Positions 25,356 to 33,950 are shown, counted from the first letter of the stretch. The stretch is 64,000 nt of DNA from Desulfomicrobium escambiense DSM 10707 (GCF_000428825.1 NZ_AUAR01000006.1:1-64000); one strand, 5' to 3'. Program-made: numbers and translations. The notes: generated by a model from the sequence alone, not told the origin.

Positions 25356-26251
25356 ACATCATCACCAAGACCAGCATCCGCGAGTACCCGCTTCTTTCGC
25401 GCGGCAAAGTCCGCGACATATACGAGATCGACCCGCAGACGCTTTTGATCGTCACCACGGACCGCATGTCGGCCTTCGACGTGATCATGAACGAGCCCAT
25501 CCCCTACAAGGGCGTGGTCCTCAACCAGATCACCCTGTACTGGATGGCTGCCTGCAAGGATCTGGTCCGCAACCACCTTCTGGCCACGGACGTGCGCGAC
25601 TTCCCCGCCGCCCTGGCCCCCCACGCCGGGGACCTCGAAGGCCGGGCAGTCATCGTGCGCAAGGCCAAGCCCCTGCCCATCGAGTGCATCGTGCGCGGCT
25701 ACCTGACGGGCTCGGGCTTCAAGGATTACAAGGCCACGGGCACCGTCTGCGGCTACAAGATCCCGGCCGGGCTGGTCGATTCCGACAAGCTGGAAACGCC
25801 CCTGTTCACGCCGTCCACCAAGGCGGACCTGGGCGCCCACGACGAGAACATCACCCTGGCCGACGCCAAGTCGCGCATCGGCGAGGGGCTGCTCAAAAAG
25901 ATCCAGGAACTGTCCCTGGCCATCTACTCCCGCGGCCGCGACCTGGCCGCCGAGCGCGGCATCATCATCGCCGACACCAAATTCGAGTTCGGCCTGGACG
26001 GCAAGGACATCCTGCTCATCGACGAAGTCATGACGCCGGACTCCTCCCGCTTCTGGCCTGCTGACAAGTACGTACCCGGACAGTCCCAGCCCAGCTTCGA
26101 CAAGCAGTACCTGCGTGACTGGCTGAGCGGAACCGGCTGGGACAAAACCCCGCCGCCGCCGACGCTGCCCGCCGAGGTCATCGCGGAAACGCAGAAAAAA
26201 TACCTGGAAGCGTACGAACTGCTCACAGGCACCCCCTTGCAATTGCCGTAA
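25352..26251 (+). CDS. purC: Phosphoribosylaminoimidazole-succinocarboxamide synthase
   Basis: A 299-residue SAICAR synthase of the longer type. It joins CAIR and aspartate using ATP in purine biosynthesis. Family blocks are SRGKVRDIYEI (nucleotide loop), TTDRMSAFDVIMNEPIPYKG, RKAKPLPIECIVRGYLTGSG, DTKFEFGLD and DEVMTPDSSRFW. The ATG overlaps the hisD stop by four bases, so translation is coupled. fabI follows after 24 bases with its own GGAGA site. Histidine and purine synthesis share AICAR, which may explain the pairing. Confidence 0.97.
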   Translation: MNIITKTSIREYPLLSRGKVRDIYEIDPQTLLIVTTDRMSAFDVIMNEPIPYKGVVLNQITLYWMAACKDLVRNHLLATDVRDFPAALAPHAGDLEGRAVIVRKAKPLPIECIVRGYLTGSGFKDYKATGTVCGYKIPAGLVDSDKLETPLFTPSTKADLGAHDENITLADAKSRIGEGLLKKIQELSLAIYSRGRDLAAERGIIIADTKFEFGLDGKDILLIDEVMTPDSSRFWPADKYVPGQSQPSFDKQYLRDWLSGTGWDKTPPPPTLPAEVIAETQKKYLEAYELLTGTPLQLP

Positions 26252-26275
26252 GGCGCAACCAACCGGAGAAGACAC

Positions 26276-27040
26276 ATGCTCGTTCAAGGGAAAAAGGCCC
26301 TCATTTTCGGCGTGGCCAACGACAAGAGCATCGCCTACGCCATTGCCAAGGAACTGAAAGACAACGGCGCGTCCATCGCCCTCAGCTATGCCGGCGAAGC
26401 CCTGAAGAAGCGGGTCGAGCCCATCCATGAGGAACTGGGCAGTGACTTCCTGTTCCAGTGCGATGTCTCCAGCGACGCGGCCATCGCTGAGTCCGCGGAG
26501 ATCGTGAAGGAGCAGTGGGGGAATTTCGACATCCTCGTGCACTCCGTGGCCTTTGCCAACCGCGACGACCTCAAGGGCCGCTACGTGGACACCTCGCGCG
26601 ACGGCTTCCATCTGGCCATGGACATCTCGGCCTACTCCCTGGTGGCACTGTGCAAGGCCTTCGACCCCCTGCTGAACGACAACGGATCGGTCATGGCCAT
26701 GACCTACTACGGGGCGGAAAAGGTCATCACCAACTACAACGTCATGGGCGTGGCCAAGGCCGCCCTGGAATGCAGCGTGCGCTACTTGGCCATGGACCTG
26801 GGCGAACGCGGCATCCGCGTCAACGCCATCAGCGCCGGTCCCCTGAAGACCCTCGCCTCCTCGGGCATCTCGGGCTTCAAGACCATCCTGGCCACCATCG
26901 AGGAACGCGCCCCCCTGCGCCGCAACATCATCCAGGAGGATGTAGGCAAGACCGGCCTCTTCCTGGCCTCGGACCTGTCCCGCGCCATCACGGGCGAGGT
27001 CATCTACGTGGACTCGGGCTACAACATCATGGGCATCTGA
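26276..27040 (+). CDS. fabI: Enoyl-[acyl-carrier-protein] reductase (NADH)
   Basis: A 254-residue short-chain dehydrogenase of FabI type that reduces the trans-2-enoyl-ACP bond in each round of fatty-acid elongation. The cofactor region is IFGVANDKSIAYAIA. The active site has Y144, Y154 and K161 in TYYGAEKVITNYNVMGVAK, spaced as in E. coli FabI. ISAGPLKTLASSGI is the substrate-loop region targeted by triclosan in homologues. It is the third gene of a hisD-purC-fabI unit that ends at a terminator. Confidence 0.97.
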   Translation: MLVQGKKALIFGVANDKSIAYAIAKELKDNGASIALSYAGEALKKRVEPIHEELGSDFLFQCDVSSDAAIAESAEIVKEQWGNFDILVHSVAFANRDDLKGRYVDTSRDGFHLAMDISAYSLVALCKAFDPLLNDNGSVMAMTYYGAEKVITNYNVMGVAKAALECSVRYLAMDLGERGIRVNAISAGPLKTLASSGISGFKTILATIEERAPLRRNIIQEDVGKTGLFLASDLSRAITGEVIYVDSGYNIMGI

Positions 27041-27061
27041 GGATCGCCGGACGCACAGGCA

Positions 27062-27087
27062 ACCCCTTCCCGCTGAAGGGGTTTTTT
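27062..27087 (+). terminator. Rho-independent terminator after fabI
   Basis: Stem ACCCCTTC / GAAGGGGT with a 5-base loop, followed by TTTTT, 22 bases beyond the fabI stop. Confidence 0.92.
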
Positions 27088-27156
27088 GTTGCAGGCACTT
27101 GCCGCCATATCCAAAGACAACCGTCGCAGTAAAATACGCCTTTTCCGGAGCTCTGC

Positions 27157-29700
27157 ATGACTTCGTCGCAAACATCCATCGCAGCCATGCCCACGCGCGG
27201 GTTTGCTGTTCTCTTCCTGGCCTTTCTCCTGTCAGGCATGTGCGCCCTGGCCTACCAGGTGGTCTGGGCCAGAATGCTGTCCCTCGTTTTCGGCAGCACC
27301 AACCAAGCCATATCCACGGTTTTGGCAGTCTTCATGCTGGGCTTGGCCTTGGGAAGCCATCTTGGCGCACGAATCAGCAGGCGCGGGAAGAATCTCGGCA
27401 GAATCTACGGCGTTCTGGAAATTGCGCTCGGAGTCTATGCTCTCGCATTTCCTCTGATCATCTCGACCGCGGAAACGATCCATGCCTCCATTTTTGCCGC
27501 ATCCCACGGAAGCGCACTGTCCCTTGCCCTATACCGTTTCATCATTGCCCTGATATTGCTGATCATTCCGACATCGCTCATGGGCGCGACTTTGCCCGTG
27601 TTGGCACAGTACGTCGAAAAGGACACGGGAAAGGCCGGCAAACGCATAGGCGTCCTGTATGCCATCAACACGTTCGGCGCTGCGCTTGGATCATTTGCCA
27701 GCGCATTCCTGTCCATTCCCTACTTCGGCCTCGACAAGACCATGTACTTTGCGGCGATCCTGAATGTGATCGTGGGCCTGACATGCGTGTTCGTTCTGCG
27801 CGACTGGTTCGTCCAACATGACGATACCCCGGCGTCACCGTCAAAAACCACGAAAAGATCCGTCACGGGAACGGAATCCCCTGATGACGGCCCGCACATC
27901 CCCTTTGCCCTTCCGATTCTCGTTCTTTTTCTTATCGGAACCGTCGGGATGCTACTCGAGAATGCCTGGAGCCACGCCCTCGTCTTGGTCTTCGGCACAT
28001 CTGTGTACGCCTTTTCGACCATGCTCACGGCCTATCTCATCGGTCTTTCGGTCGGATGCTATTTCGCGGCGAAATACCTTTTGCCTTACTCTTCCGGCAA
28101 ACTGCTCGCCGCCCTGCTGTTGATCGACGGCCTGGCCATACTGGCCGTCACGCCCGTCATCGGCTTTCTCCCGTCATGGTTTGTCGGAGTCTTCGGGGAC
28201 ATGCAGGCACAGTGGCACACGGTCATCGCCAAGGAATTCCTGGCCTGCGCCGCCCTGATGCTGATTCCGACCAGCATCGGCGGGGCCATTTTCCCCCTCT
28301 GTCTGCACACCATCGCACGCTCCAGGCAAAATCGGCACACGGGAACCGGCGTGGCCACATCCATCGCCTATATCTGGAACACGGCAGGTAGCATTTGCGG
28401 CGCCTTGGTGGCAGGTTTCGTCATCATCCCGCTGGTTGGATCCGAACGCTGCCTCATCATCGCGGCCAGCCTGACCCTGCTCGGCTCTGCCGCGGTCATT
28501 CTCGGCGCCAGACCCCGTTCGTCATTCCGTATGGCCTGGGCCGCGTGCCTCAGCCTGATCGCAGTGGCGGCTCCGATCTTTTTCACGACCTGGGATGCGA
28601 CGCGCATGAATTCAGGCGTTTACGTCTATTCAAAGTTCTTTGATTCCGAAGGCGCCCTGGAAAGGGAAATGAAGAACTACGAACTGATTTTCTATAAGGA
28701 AGGCTCCGCGAGCGTAGCAGTGCTTGAATCCTCCCACGGGCACCGGTTTCTGCGAGTCAACGGCAAGACGGACGGGTCCAGCGAAGGCGACAATACCACA
28801 CAGATGCTTCTGGGATACCTGCCGTACCTGTACGCAAAAAACACCGATAATGCCCTCGTTATCGGGCTCGGGACCGGAATCACATCGGCCTGCGTGCTCG
28901 ACCTGCCCGTTAAGTCAGTGGAAAGCATTGAAATCTCTCCCGAAGTCGTGACTGCGGCTCGTTTCTTTTCCGCGCTGAACGAGCGCGTCTTCACCGATGC
29001 CCGTTCGACGATCCGGGTTCTCGACGGACGCACATGGCTCGCTTCCATCCCCAAAAAATACGACATGATCATTTCCGAGCCGTCGAACCCCTGGCAAACA
29101 GGCAACGCCAATCTCTTCACGGCGGATTTTTTCCGTATTGCCGGAAGCAGACTCAACGAAGGCGGCATTCTGTGCCAGTGGATTCCGTACTACAACATGG
29201 ATAGCTCGCACTTCAAACTGATCATCAAATCATTGCAAAGCGTTTTTCCCTATGTCCATCTCTGGATGTCAGGAACAGACACGTTCTTGCTCAGCTCAAT
29301 GCAGCCCCTCGAAATCAATGCAGAACGATTAAGACACTTGTTTGACAAATCTGATATCCGCGACAAATTTCAAGATATGAACATCGACACGCCAGGCTCT
29401 CTGCTGAGCTTCTATTATCTCGATAGCAATTCTTTGAAAACGATGACTAGCGGCGTGCAGGGTTTGAACACGGACGTGTTCCCTGTTGTCGAGTTCCATT
29501 CTCCAAAATTTTTGCTTGGTCCTAATCGCCCAGATATTTTTTTTGAGATTCTTGAAATGTCCTACGCATCGTCCCTTGAAATTTCCGACCCAGATCTGGA
29601 CACAACAGCGCGCATTCTGCATCGACGCGCTTTCTTTTCTCGGTGGAGAATCCCGAACTCGGTGACGGAAAAAATGCTGAAGCGTTTACTCTACAACTGA
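27157..29700 (+). CDS. Fused membrane / spermidine-synthase-like protein
   Basis: An 847-residue protein. The first about 480 residues carry around 12 to 14 hydrophobic segments (FLLSGMCALAYQVVWARMLS start, typical of this fusion family). The rest is a soluble Rossmann methyltransferase-like domain with the SAM/decarboxy-SAM loop VIGLGTGITSACV near residue 567 and SEPSNPWQTGNANLF. Family members are annotated as fused MFS/spermidine synthase, but polyamine activity is rarely shown; an aminopropyl or methyl transfer linked to transport is possible. The ATG follows CCGGAGCTCTGC. The last 400 bases are AT-richer than surrounding genes. It stands alone between a terminator and a repeat-rich gap. 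Confidence 0.82.
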   Translation: MTSSQTSIAAMPTRGFAVLFLAFLLSGMCALAYQVVWARMLSLVFGSTNQAISTVLAVFMLGLALGSHLGARISRRGKNLGRIYGVLEIALGVYALAFPLIISTAETIHASIFAASHGSALSLALYRFIIALILLIIPTSLMGATLPVLAQYVEKDTGKAGKRIGVLYAINTFGAALGSFASAFLSIPYFGLDKTMYFAAILNVIVGLTCVFVLRDWFVQHDDTPASPSKTTKRSVTGTESPDDGPHIPFALPILVLFLIGTVGMLLENAWSHALVLVFGTSVYAFSTMLTAYLIGLSVGCYFAAKYLLPYSSGKLLAALLLIDGLAILAVTPVIGFLPSWFVGVFGDMQAQWHTVIAKEFLACAALMLIPTSIGGAIFPLCLHTIARSRQNRHTGTGVATSIAYIWNTAGSICGALVAGFVIIPLVGSERCLIIAASLTLLGSAAVILGARPRSSFRMAWAACLSLIAVAAPIFFTTWDATRMNSGVYVYSKFFDSEGALEREMKNYELIFYKEGSASVAVLESSHGHRFLRVNGKTDGSSEGDNTTQMLLGYLPYLYAKNTDNALVIGLGTGITSACVLDLPVKSVESIEISPEVVTAARFFSALNERVFTDARSTIRVLDGRTWLASIPKKYDMIISEPSNPWQTGNANLFTADFFRIAGSRLNEGGILCQWIPYYNMDSSHFKLIIKSLQSVFPYVHLWMSGTDTFLLSSMQPLEINAERLRHLFDKSDIRDKFQDMNIDTPGSLLSFYYLDSNSLKTMTSGVQGLNTDVFPVVEFHSPKFLLGPNRPDIFFEILEMSYASSLEISDPDLDTTARILHRRAFFSRWRIPNSVTEKMLKRLLYN

Positions 29701-29732
29701 TACGCATCCTGCCTGCATGAAGACGTCACAGC

Positions 29733-29776
29733 AATAAGTCGTCCACCCCTTGAAGAAGGAGAGAGGACGACTTATT
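29733..29776. repeat. 12-bp perfect inverted repeat, possible terminator
   Basis: AATAAGTCGTCC (29733-29744) and GGACGACTTATT (29765-29776) pair perfectly over a 20-base loop, 32 bases after the preceding gene. No long T run follows on the plus strand, so this is either a weak terminator or a protein-binding site. Confidence 0.5.
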
Positions 29777-29796
29777 CAACTGTCCGAAAAAAATAT

Positions 29797-29919
29797 TGGA
29801 TTCCCGCCTTCGCAGAAATGACGTTATGCTTGCTGTACTTTCTGCTTCTCTTTGACTTTCAACGGAAAAACAGGTCGTCCGCGAAATCTCAGATCATTCC
29901 CGCGAAGACGGGAATCCAT
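29797..29919. repeat. REPIN-like inverted repeat pair, diverged copy
   Basis: Units at 29797-29822 (GGATTCCCGCCTTCGCAGAA core, one arm mutated) and 29894-29919 (TCATTCCCGCGAAGACGGGA core) in opposite orientation. It belongs to the same family as the pairs at 20234, 23914, 39910 and 62521. Confidence 0.75.
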
Positions 29920-29970
29920 CTTCCTGCAGCCCACCGCAAACCAAATCCGACCCATACCCGCCTCAAGGTC

Positions 29971-30137
29971 TGTTGCCGGTGTGGCCCGTGGGTCCGTCGG
30001 CTGTCCGACTGAGCCAGGCATCGTTTGTTGAACCGTTGCCAAGCGTATTGTCCAGCCTTGCCGCGCCGCACGCAACGGTTCAACTCTACGAGGCCGGCGA
30101 AGAAATTCCGACGGACCCACGGGCCACACCGGCAACA
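29971..30137. repeat. 167-bp nested palindromic element (MITE-like)
   Basis: An outer 30-bp perfect inverted repeat (29971-30000, starting TGTTGCCGGTGTGGCC, against 30108-30137 ending GGCAACA) encloses an inner 13-bp perfect inverted repeat GTTGAACCGTTGC (30027-30039) with GCAACGGTTCAAC (30072-30084). No coding frame is supported inside. Long terminal repeats with no gene suggest a non-autonomous mobile element; no clear target duplication is visible. A structured RNA is the alternative. It lies in the 619-base gap before the thioredoxin gene. Confidence 0.75.
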
Positions 30138-30319
30138 GGCCGCCTCCCGCACGGCGACACATCCTTTTCCCCCATCCGCCAGCGCCCGCTTCGAACCGCC
30201 TTCCATACGCCGCAAACCGCATGGCCCGAACCATCTTCACCGCCGACACACCTTGCCCACTCCCCAAAGATGTTTATTCCCAAAGAGTTCAACCGCATTT
30301 CAAACCGGAGGCCACCCTT

Positions 30320-30751
30320 ATGGAAAAAATACATGCCGTCTGCCCGAATTGCCAGACCGTGAACGCGGTCCTCACCGACCGCATCCGCCAGCACCCTGTC
30401 TGCGCCAAATGCGCAACGCCCCTCCTGCCGGCCAACCCAATCGACCTCACGGACCAGACCTTCGACCGTTTCGTCTCCCGCTCGACCCTGCCCGTCCTCG
30501 TGGACTTCTGGGCGCCCTGGTGCGGGCCGTGCAAGATGATGGGCCCGGCCTTTGCCCAGGCTGCTGCCGCTCTCCAGGGTCAGGCCGTCCTGGCCAAGAT
30601 GGACACAGAGGCCCAGAGCGCTGTCCCGTCGCGCTTCGCCATCCAGTCCGTACCAAGCCTCGTCCTCTTCCGGCAGGGCCGGGAAGTAGCCCGCATGTCC
30701 GGGGCCATGCCCGCGGGCCAGATCCAAACGTGGGTGCGCCAGCATTTGTAA
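30320..30751 (+). CDS. trxC: Thioredoxin 2 (zinc-finger thioredoxin)
   Basis: A 143-residue TrxC. The N-terminus has two CxxC pairs (C8/C11 and C28/C31) forming the zinc finger typical of thioredoxin 2, and the thioredoxin fold has the WCGPC redox site (C68, C71) with the cis-Pro in SVPSLVLF. It reduces protein disulfides in the cytoplasm and is often linked to oxidative stress. The start at 30320 has GGAG upstream; a longer frame begins in the repeat region. No thioredoxin reductase lies nearby. Confidence 0.95.
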   Translation: MEKIHAVCPNCQTVNAVLTDRIRQHPVCAKCATPLLPANPIDLTDQTFDRFVSRSTLPVLVDFWAPWCGPCKMMGPAFAQAAAALQGQAVLAKMDTEAQSAVPSRFAIQSVPSLVLFRQGREVARMSGAMPAGQIQTWVRQHL

Positions 30752-30779
30752 TCCAAACAACTTCAAGAAAGCAGCACGG

Positions 30780-30809
30780 TTGACATTATGGCGTTTTTAT
30801 TGAATAAAA
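30780..30809 (+). promoter_or_regulatory. Sigma-70-type promoter and AT-rich palindrome before the GT39 gene
   Basis: TTGACA at 30780-30785 and ATAAAA at 30804-30809 are separated by 18 bases. The palindrome TTTTTATTGAATAAAAA (30794-30810) overlaps the -10 and could be an operator or part of a trxC terminator (arms GCGTTTT / AAAACGC, then TTTTT). A start near 30816 would give a short leader to the ATG at 30838. Confidence 0.55.
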
Positions 30810-30837
30810 ATCATACAAAACGCTTTTTCAATCGCAA

Positions 30838-32346
30838 ATGGCAACGTTCTTTCATGTACAAACTATTTTACAAATTCTTGGAACATCAACATCGCACATG
30901 AGCAGCACGCCAGGATATCACGTTGGAATATCCCTTGAACATGCATGGCGCAGACACCGCGTCTTCATGTGGGCTGTGGTTCTAACAGGCTTTTTCCTCG
31001 TTTCCTTCGTTGGCAACTTGGAACGAGGACTGCTTGAGACCACAGAAGGGCGTTACGCGGAGTGCGCCCTTGAAATGCTTTCAAGCGGCAATTTTTTGGA
31101 ACCGACGCTGGACTCCGCTCCCCATTGGGCCAAACCGCCCTTGGCCTACTGGTCCATGGCCGCTGGAATGCTCGTCGCGGGGGAGAACGAGGCCGGTGCC
31201 CGTCTCGGCACCGCTCTGTCCTTCCTCGGAACGGGCCTGGTGTTGGCCTGGCTGGCATGGTCGCTCTGGGGGGAATTCGCCGCACTGACGACATTGGGTG
31301 TCTACGCCACCTCCGTTCTCCCCATTCTTGGCGCCACATTTCTGAGCACTGACATGGTGCTGACCCTCTGGGAGAGTCTGGCCGTGGCGTGCTACGTCCT
31401 TTGGGCCCTTGCTCCCGGCCAGTCCAAAAAACTGCTGTTCGCGATGTGGACGGCTTTCGGCCTGGCCTTTCTGACAAAAGGCCCGCCAGGCCTCCTGCCT
31501 CTGCTCGCCATCATCCCGTGGCATGTATGGCGGTTTCGCGATGGAAAAGTATTTCTGCCGGCCGGTCTGATGATTTTCGTAATCATCGGCTTGAGTTGGT
31601 TTGCGGCCATCATCATAAAGAGGCCGGAACTGCTCTCCTTTTTCCTCAAGGAGGAAGTTGTCGGCCGGCTGACCTCGGACGCCTTTCACAGAAACCCCGA
31701 ATGGTGGAAGCCATTTGTCATCTACGTGCCTGTTCTCTTCGCCGGGCAGCTCCACTGGTTCTGGATGATGGGCAACCCTTTCAGAACATGGCAAAGCATG
31801 CCCCCGGAGCAGCGCACCTTTCTAGGACTCTGGATTGTCCTCCCTCTGGCCGTATTCTGCCTGGCCAAGAGCAGGTTGCCCCTCTACGTACTGCCGCTGT
31901 CCATCCCCATGACGATGTTCATCGCATTCGGCATTGCTCATCGCCGCGACCGCATTCCGCTTCGCCGCACTGCAGCAATCTTTGCAGGGGCGATTTTTCT
32001 TGCCATGGCCGCACGAATTCTTCTGGGCGTCCTTCCATTGCATCAGAACATGCGCGCCCTTCACGAAGCTATTCTGGCGGCAGGAGAAGGCGAGACCGTT
32101 GCGCTGGTCAAAGACAAGGCTTACGGGCTGCAATTCTACGCAGGAGGCAAACTGAGCTGGATTGGTGCTGGCAGTGGCGACAGAAAGCAAGCTCTGGACG
32201 ATTTCCTTGAATCGGCGTCGGGAAAATATCGGGTTGTGGCCAAAAAGAAGGACACGGAGCTTATCGTCTCGACCCTCGCAGCAGAAGGGCTTAATGGTAC
32301 GCAGGCTGAACACGCCGGGTGGGTAATCGTATCCTTCGAAAAGTGA
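30838..32346 (+). CDS. GT39/ArnT-type membrane glycosyltransferase
   Basis: A 502-residue GT-C fold protein with about ten to eleven membrane segments. After the first segment the acidic loop LLETTEGRYAECALEM matches the catalytic DE-x-RYAE loop of ArnT/PMT relatives, followed by APHWAKPPLAYW and FLTKGPPGLLPLL. It would use a polyprenyl-phosphate sugar as donor; the acceptor (lipid A or protein) is unknown. The C-terminal 110 residues are soluble. No ribosome site is clear; I keep the first ATG because the promoter at 30780-30809 fits it, but an ATG at 30898 is possible. G+C is lower than in the neighbours. Confidence 0.8.
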   Translation: MATFFHVQTILQILGTSTSHMSSTPGYHVGISLEHAWRRHRVFMWAVVLTGFFLVSFVGNLERGLLETTEGRYAECALEMLSSGNFLEPTLDSAPHWAKPPLAYWSMAAGMLVAGENEAGARLGTALSFLGTGLVLAWLAWSLWGEFAALTTLGVYATSVLPILGATFLSTDMVLTLWESLAVACYVLWALAPGQSKKLLFAMWTAFGLAFLTKGPPGLLPLLAIIPWHVWRFRDGKVFLPAGLMIFVIIGLSWFAAIIIKRPELLSFFLKEEVVGRLTSDAFHRNPEWWKPFVIYVPVLFAGQLHWFWMMGNPFRTWQSMPPEQRTFLGLWIVLPLAVFCLAKSRLPLYVLPLSIPMTMFIAFGIAHRRDRIPLRRTAAIFAGAIFLAMAARILLGVLPLHQNMRALHEAILAAGEGETVALVKDKAYGLQFYAGGKLSWIGAGSGDRKQALDDFLESASGKYRVVAKKKDTELIVSTLAAEGLNGTQAEHAGWVIVSFEK

Positions 32347-32489
32347 ATCCTCAGGTCTCGCGCTGTTCCTGATAATGCCAACAGGTCGGCCGGCCGAGAC
32401 CAATCAACCCTCAAAGCTTATTTCCCTGTCGCGCAAATTTCTTCTTGCCAAAGAGAAGACGCTGACATAGAGACGTTTTTCCCGAACGC

Positions 32490-32581
32490 GGAGAGGTGGC
32501 CGAGTCTGGCTTAAGGCGCACGCCTGGAAAGTGTGTGTACCTTAACGGGTACCGGAGGTTCGAATCCTCTCCTCTCCGCCA
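32490..32581 (+). tRNA. tRNA-Ser (GGA anticodon)
   Basis: A 92-base class II tRNA with the CCA encoded. The acceptor GGAGAGG pairs with CCTCTCC; the anticodon loop CTGGAAA gives anticodon GGA. A long variable arm (GTACCTTAACGGGTAC) is typical of serine tRNAs, and the T loop is TTCGAAT. The SRP RNA begins 17 bases downstream, so the two RNAs are probably cotranscribed. Confidence 0.96.
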
Positions 32582-32598
32582 TTTTTGACAAATCAAGC

Positions 32599-32682
32599 GA
32601 AGCCGGGTGGCGGATGCGCTGCCAACCCCGTCAGGTCCGAAAGGAAGCAGCGGTAACAGTTGCTTCCGGGTACCCGGCTTCC
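32599..32682 (+). ncRNA. ffs: Signal recognition particle RNA, small (4.5S) type
   Basis: An 84-base hairpin with GAAGCCGGGT paired to ACCCGGCTTC at its base and the universal Ffh-binding core at the tip: GTCAGGTCCGAAAGGAAGCA with a GAAA tetraloop, then AGCGGTAAC. It guides the Ffh GTPase to nascent membrane proteins. It follows tRNA-Ser closely and is ended by a T-rich hairpin. Confidence 0.96.
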
Positions 32683-32684
32683 CT

Positions 32685-32721
32685 GGCAGGTGCGAAATTT
32701 TTCGCTCCTGCCTTTTTTTTT
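32685..32721 (+). terminator. Terminator of the tRNA-Ser / SRP RNA unit
   Basis: Stem GGCAGG(TGCGAA) / (TTCGCT)CCTGCC followed by nine T residues, directly behind the SRP RNA. Confidence 0.93.
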
Positions 32722-32861
32722 ACCCGCCTGAGGCCGCATGACGGGTCAGGCCTTTTCAATCGCCAATTTGCCATTATAATCCCTAATTGTTCGGATTTGA
32801 TTTTCCGTTTTCCATCCCTTGCCCATATCGGGTACGGGACAAACCTTCTCAAGGAGGAATT

Positions 32862-33713
32862 GTGACAAAATTCTCAAGCCTGACAGCCGTCATTCTCGGA
32901 CTGGGTCTGCTGTTGCTGACCATGCCCGACCTTGCGGACGCCAAGCGTTTGGGAGGCGGCGGCTCTTTCGGGAGCAGGCCGTCCTATTCGAGAAGCTACC
33001 AGAAGCCGACCGCGCCTTCATCCACACCGACACAACAGGCGGCTCCCGGAGCCTCCCCCATGGGAGGACGCGGGATGTTCGGTGGCATGCTCGGCGGCAT
33101 GCTCATGGGCGGCCTTCTCGGCTCCCTGCTTTTCGGCGGGGGCTTCTCGGGAATTTCCTTCATCGATATCCTCCTCATCGGAGGGGGTCTTTTCCTGCTG
33201 TTCAGGTTCCTGCGCAGCCGCCAACCGATGCCCCAGACTGCCGGCGGTCCGGGGCGGGTTCACGACATGCAGCGCGGAGCCTGGGACAACCTCCGCTCCA
33301 CCCCGCACCAGACGGCTTCCGCTACGGAGAATTATCCACCCGGCTTCGACGCCAAGGAATTCCTGGACGGCGCCAAGGCGGCCTACACGCGCATGCAGGC
33401 CTCGTGGGACGCGCGCGACCTGAACGACCTGAAGCAGTTCACGTCGCCCGAGGTGTTCGCCGAGATCCAGTCGCAGGCCGCGGCCGATCCGGGCCCGGGC
33501 AAGACCGAGATCCTGCTGCTTGAGGCCCGCCTTCTGGAAGTCAAGACCATCGGCAACCAGACCATCGCCACAGTCCTCTTCGACACCATGCTGCGCGAGG
33601 ATTCCCCGGCGGCCCCGGCCGAACAGGTCCGCGAGGCGTGGCACTTCAGCCGCTACGAGACCGGAGGCGGCAGCCACTGGGTCGTGGAAGGCATTCAGCA
33701 ACTGGAGAAATGA
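32862..33713 (+). CDS. Tim44-like domain protein, exported or membrane-bound
   Basis: A 283-residue protein. The GTG start at 32862 is set by an ideal AAGGAGGAATT site; an upstream in-frame ATG has none. A signal-like segment (about 5-28, ending DLADA) precedes a Gly/Ser-rich stretch with GRGMFGGMLGGMLMGGLLGS, a second hydrophobic segment (about 96-115) and a Tim44-like (NTF2-fold) C-terminal domain from about 160 (EFLDGAKAAYTRMQASWDAR). In bacteria such proteins sit at the inner membrane; their role is unknown. The stop overlaps the next start as TGATG. Confidence 0.85.
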   Translation: MTKFSSLTAVILGLGLLLLTMPDLADAKRLGGGGSFGSRPSYSRSYQKPTAPSSTPTQQAAPGASPMGGRGMFGGMLGGMLMGGLLGSLLFGGGFSGISFIDILLIGGGLFLLFRFLRSRQPMPQTAGGPGRVHDMQRGAWDNLRSTPHQTASATENYPPGFDAKEFLDGAKAAYTRMQASWDARDLNDLKQFTSPEVFAEIQSQAAADPGPGKTEILLLEARLLEVKTIGNQTIATVLFDTMLREDSPAAPAEQVREAWHFSRYETGGGSHWVVEGIQQLEK

Positions 33714-33916
33714 TGGACGAGGCCTTCGAGGACGACGCCATTCCCTGCCCACTGTGTGGCAAGCCGGCGCGTATCGTGGGCAGATGAGCCGCGGCGCGCA
33801 TCTCCTGCAGGTTCTGCGGGAGCGATGTCCTGGCCTCGCGATTCAAGGACGAAATTGAAGCATTCAAACAGGGGCTCTGCCGCGGAGACGACGAGCACTC
33901 CGCGCCGGGAACCTGA
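33713..33916 (+). pseudogene. Zinc-ribbon mini-protein interrupted by in-frame TGA: candidate selenoprotein or pseudogene
   Basis: The ATG overlaps the stop of the Tim44-like gene. The frame reads 24 codons with IPCPLCGKPARIVGR, meets TGA at 33785-33787, then continues 42 codons with ISCRFCGSDVLASRF to a second TGA at 33914. The two CxxC pairs that make a zinc ribbon lie on either side of the TGA, so the product makes sense only if it is read through. Fourteen bases after the TGA a hairpin forms (33802-33810 with 33814-33822; apex TGCAGGTTCTGC), close in look to the fdhF SECIS apex of E. coli. Selenocysteine at codon 25 is therefore possible. A nonsense mutation (for example from CGA) is the main alternative, and the hairpin arms are partly forced by the CRFC codons. 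Confidence 0.6.
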
Positions 33917-33950
33917 CAACCGCAAACTTCATACCCTAAGGAATCGGAAC

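Noticed and set aside
29797-30137. Repeat cluster as a CRISPR array
   Set aside because: Repeats are inverted rather than direct, with irregular spacing and no cas genes nearby.
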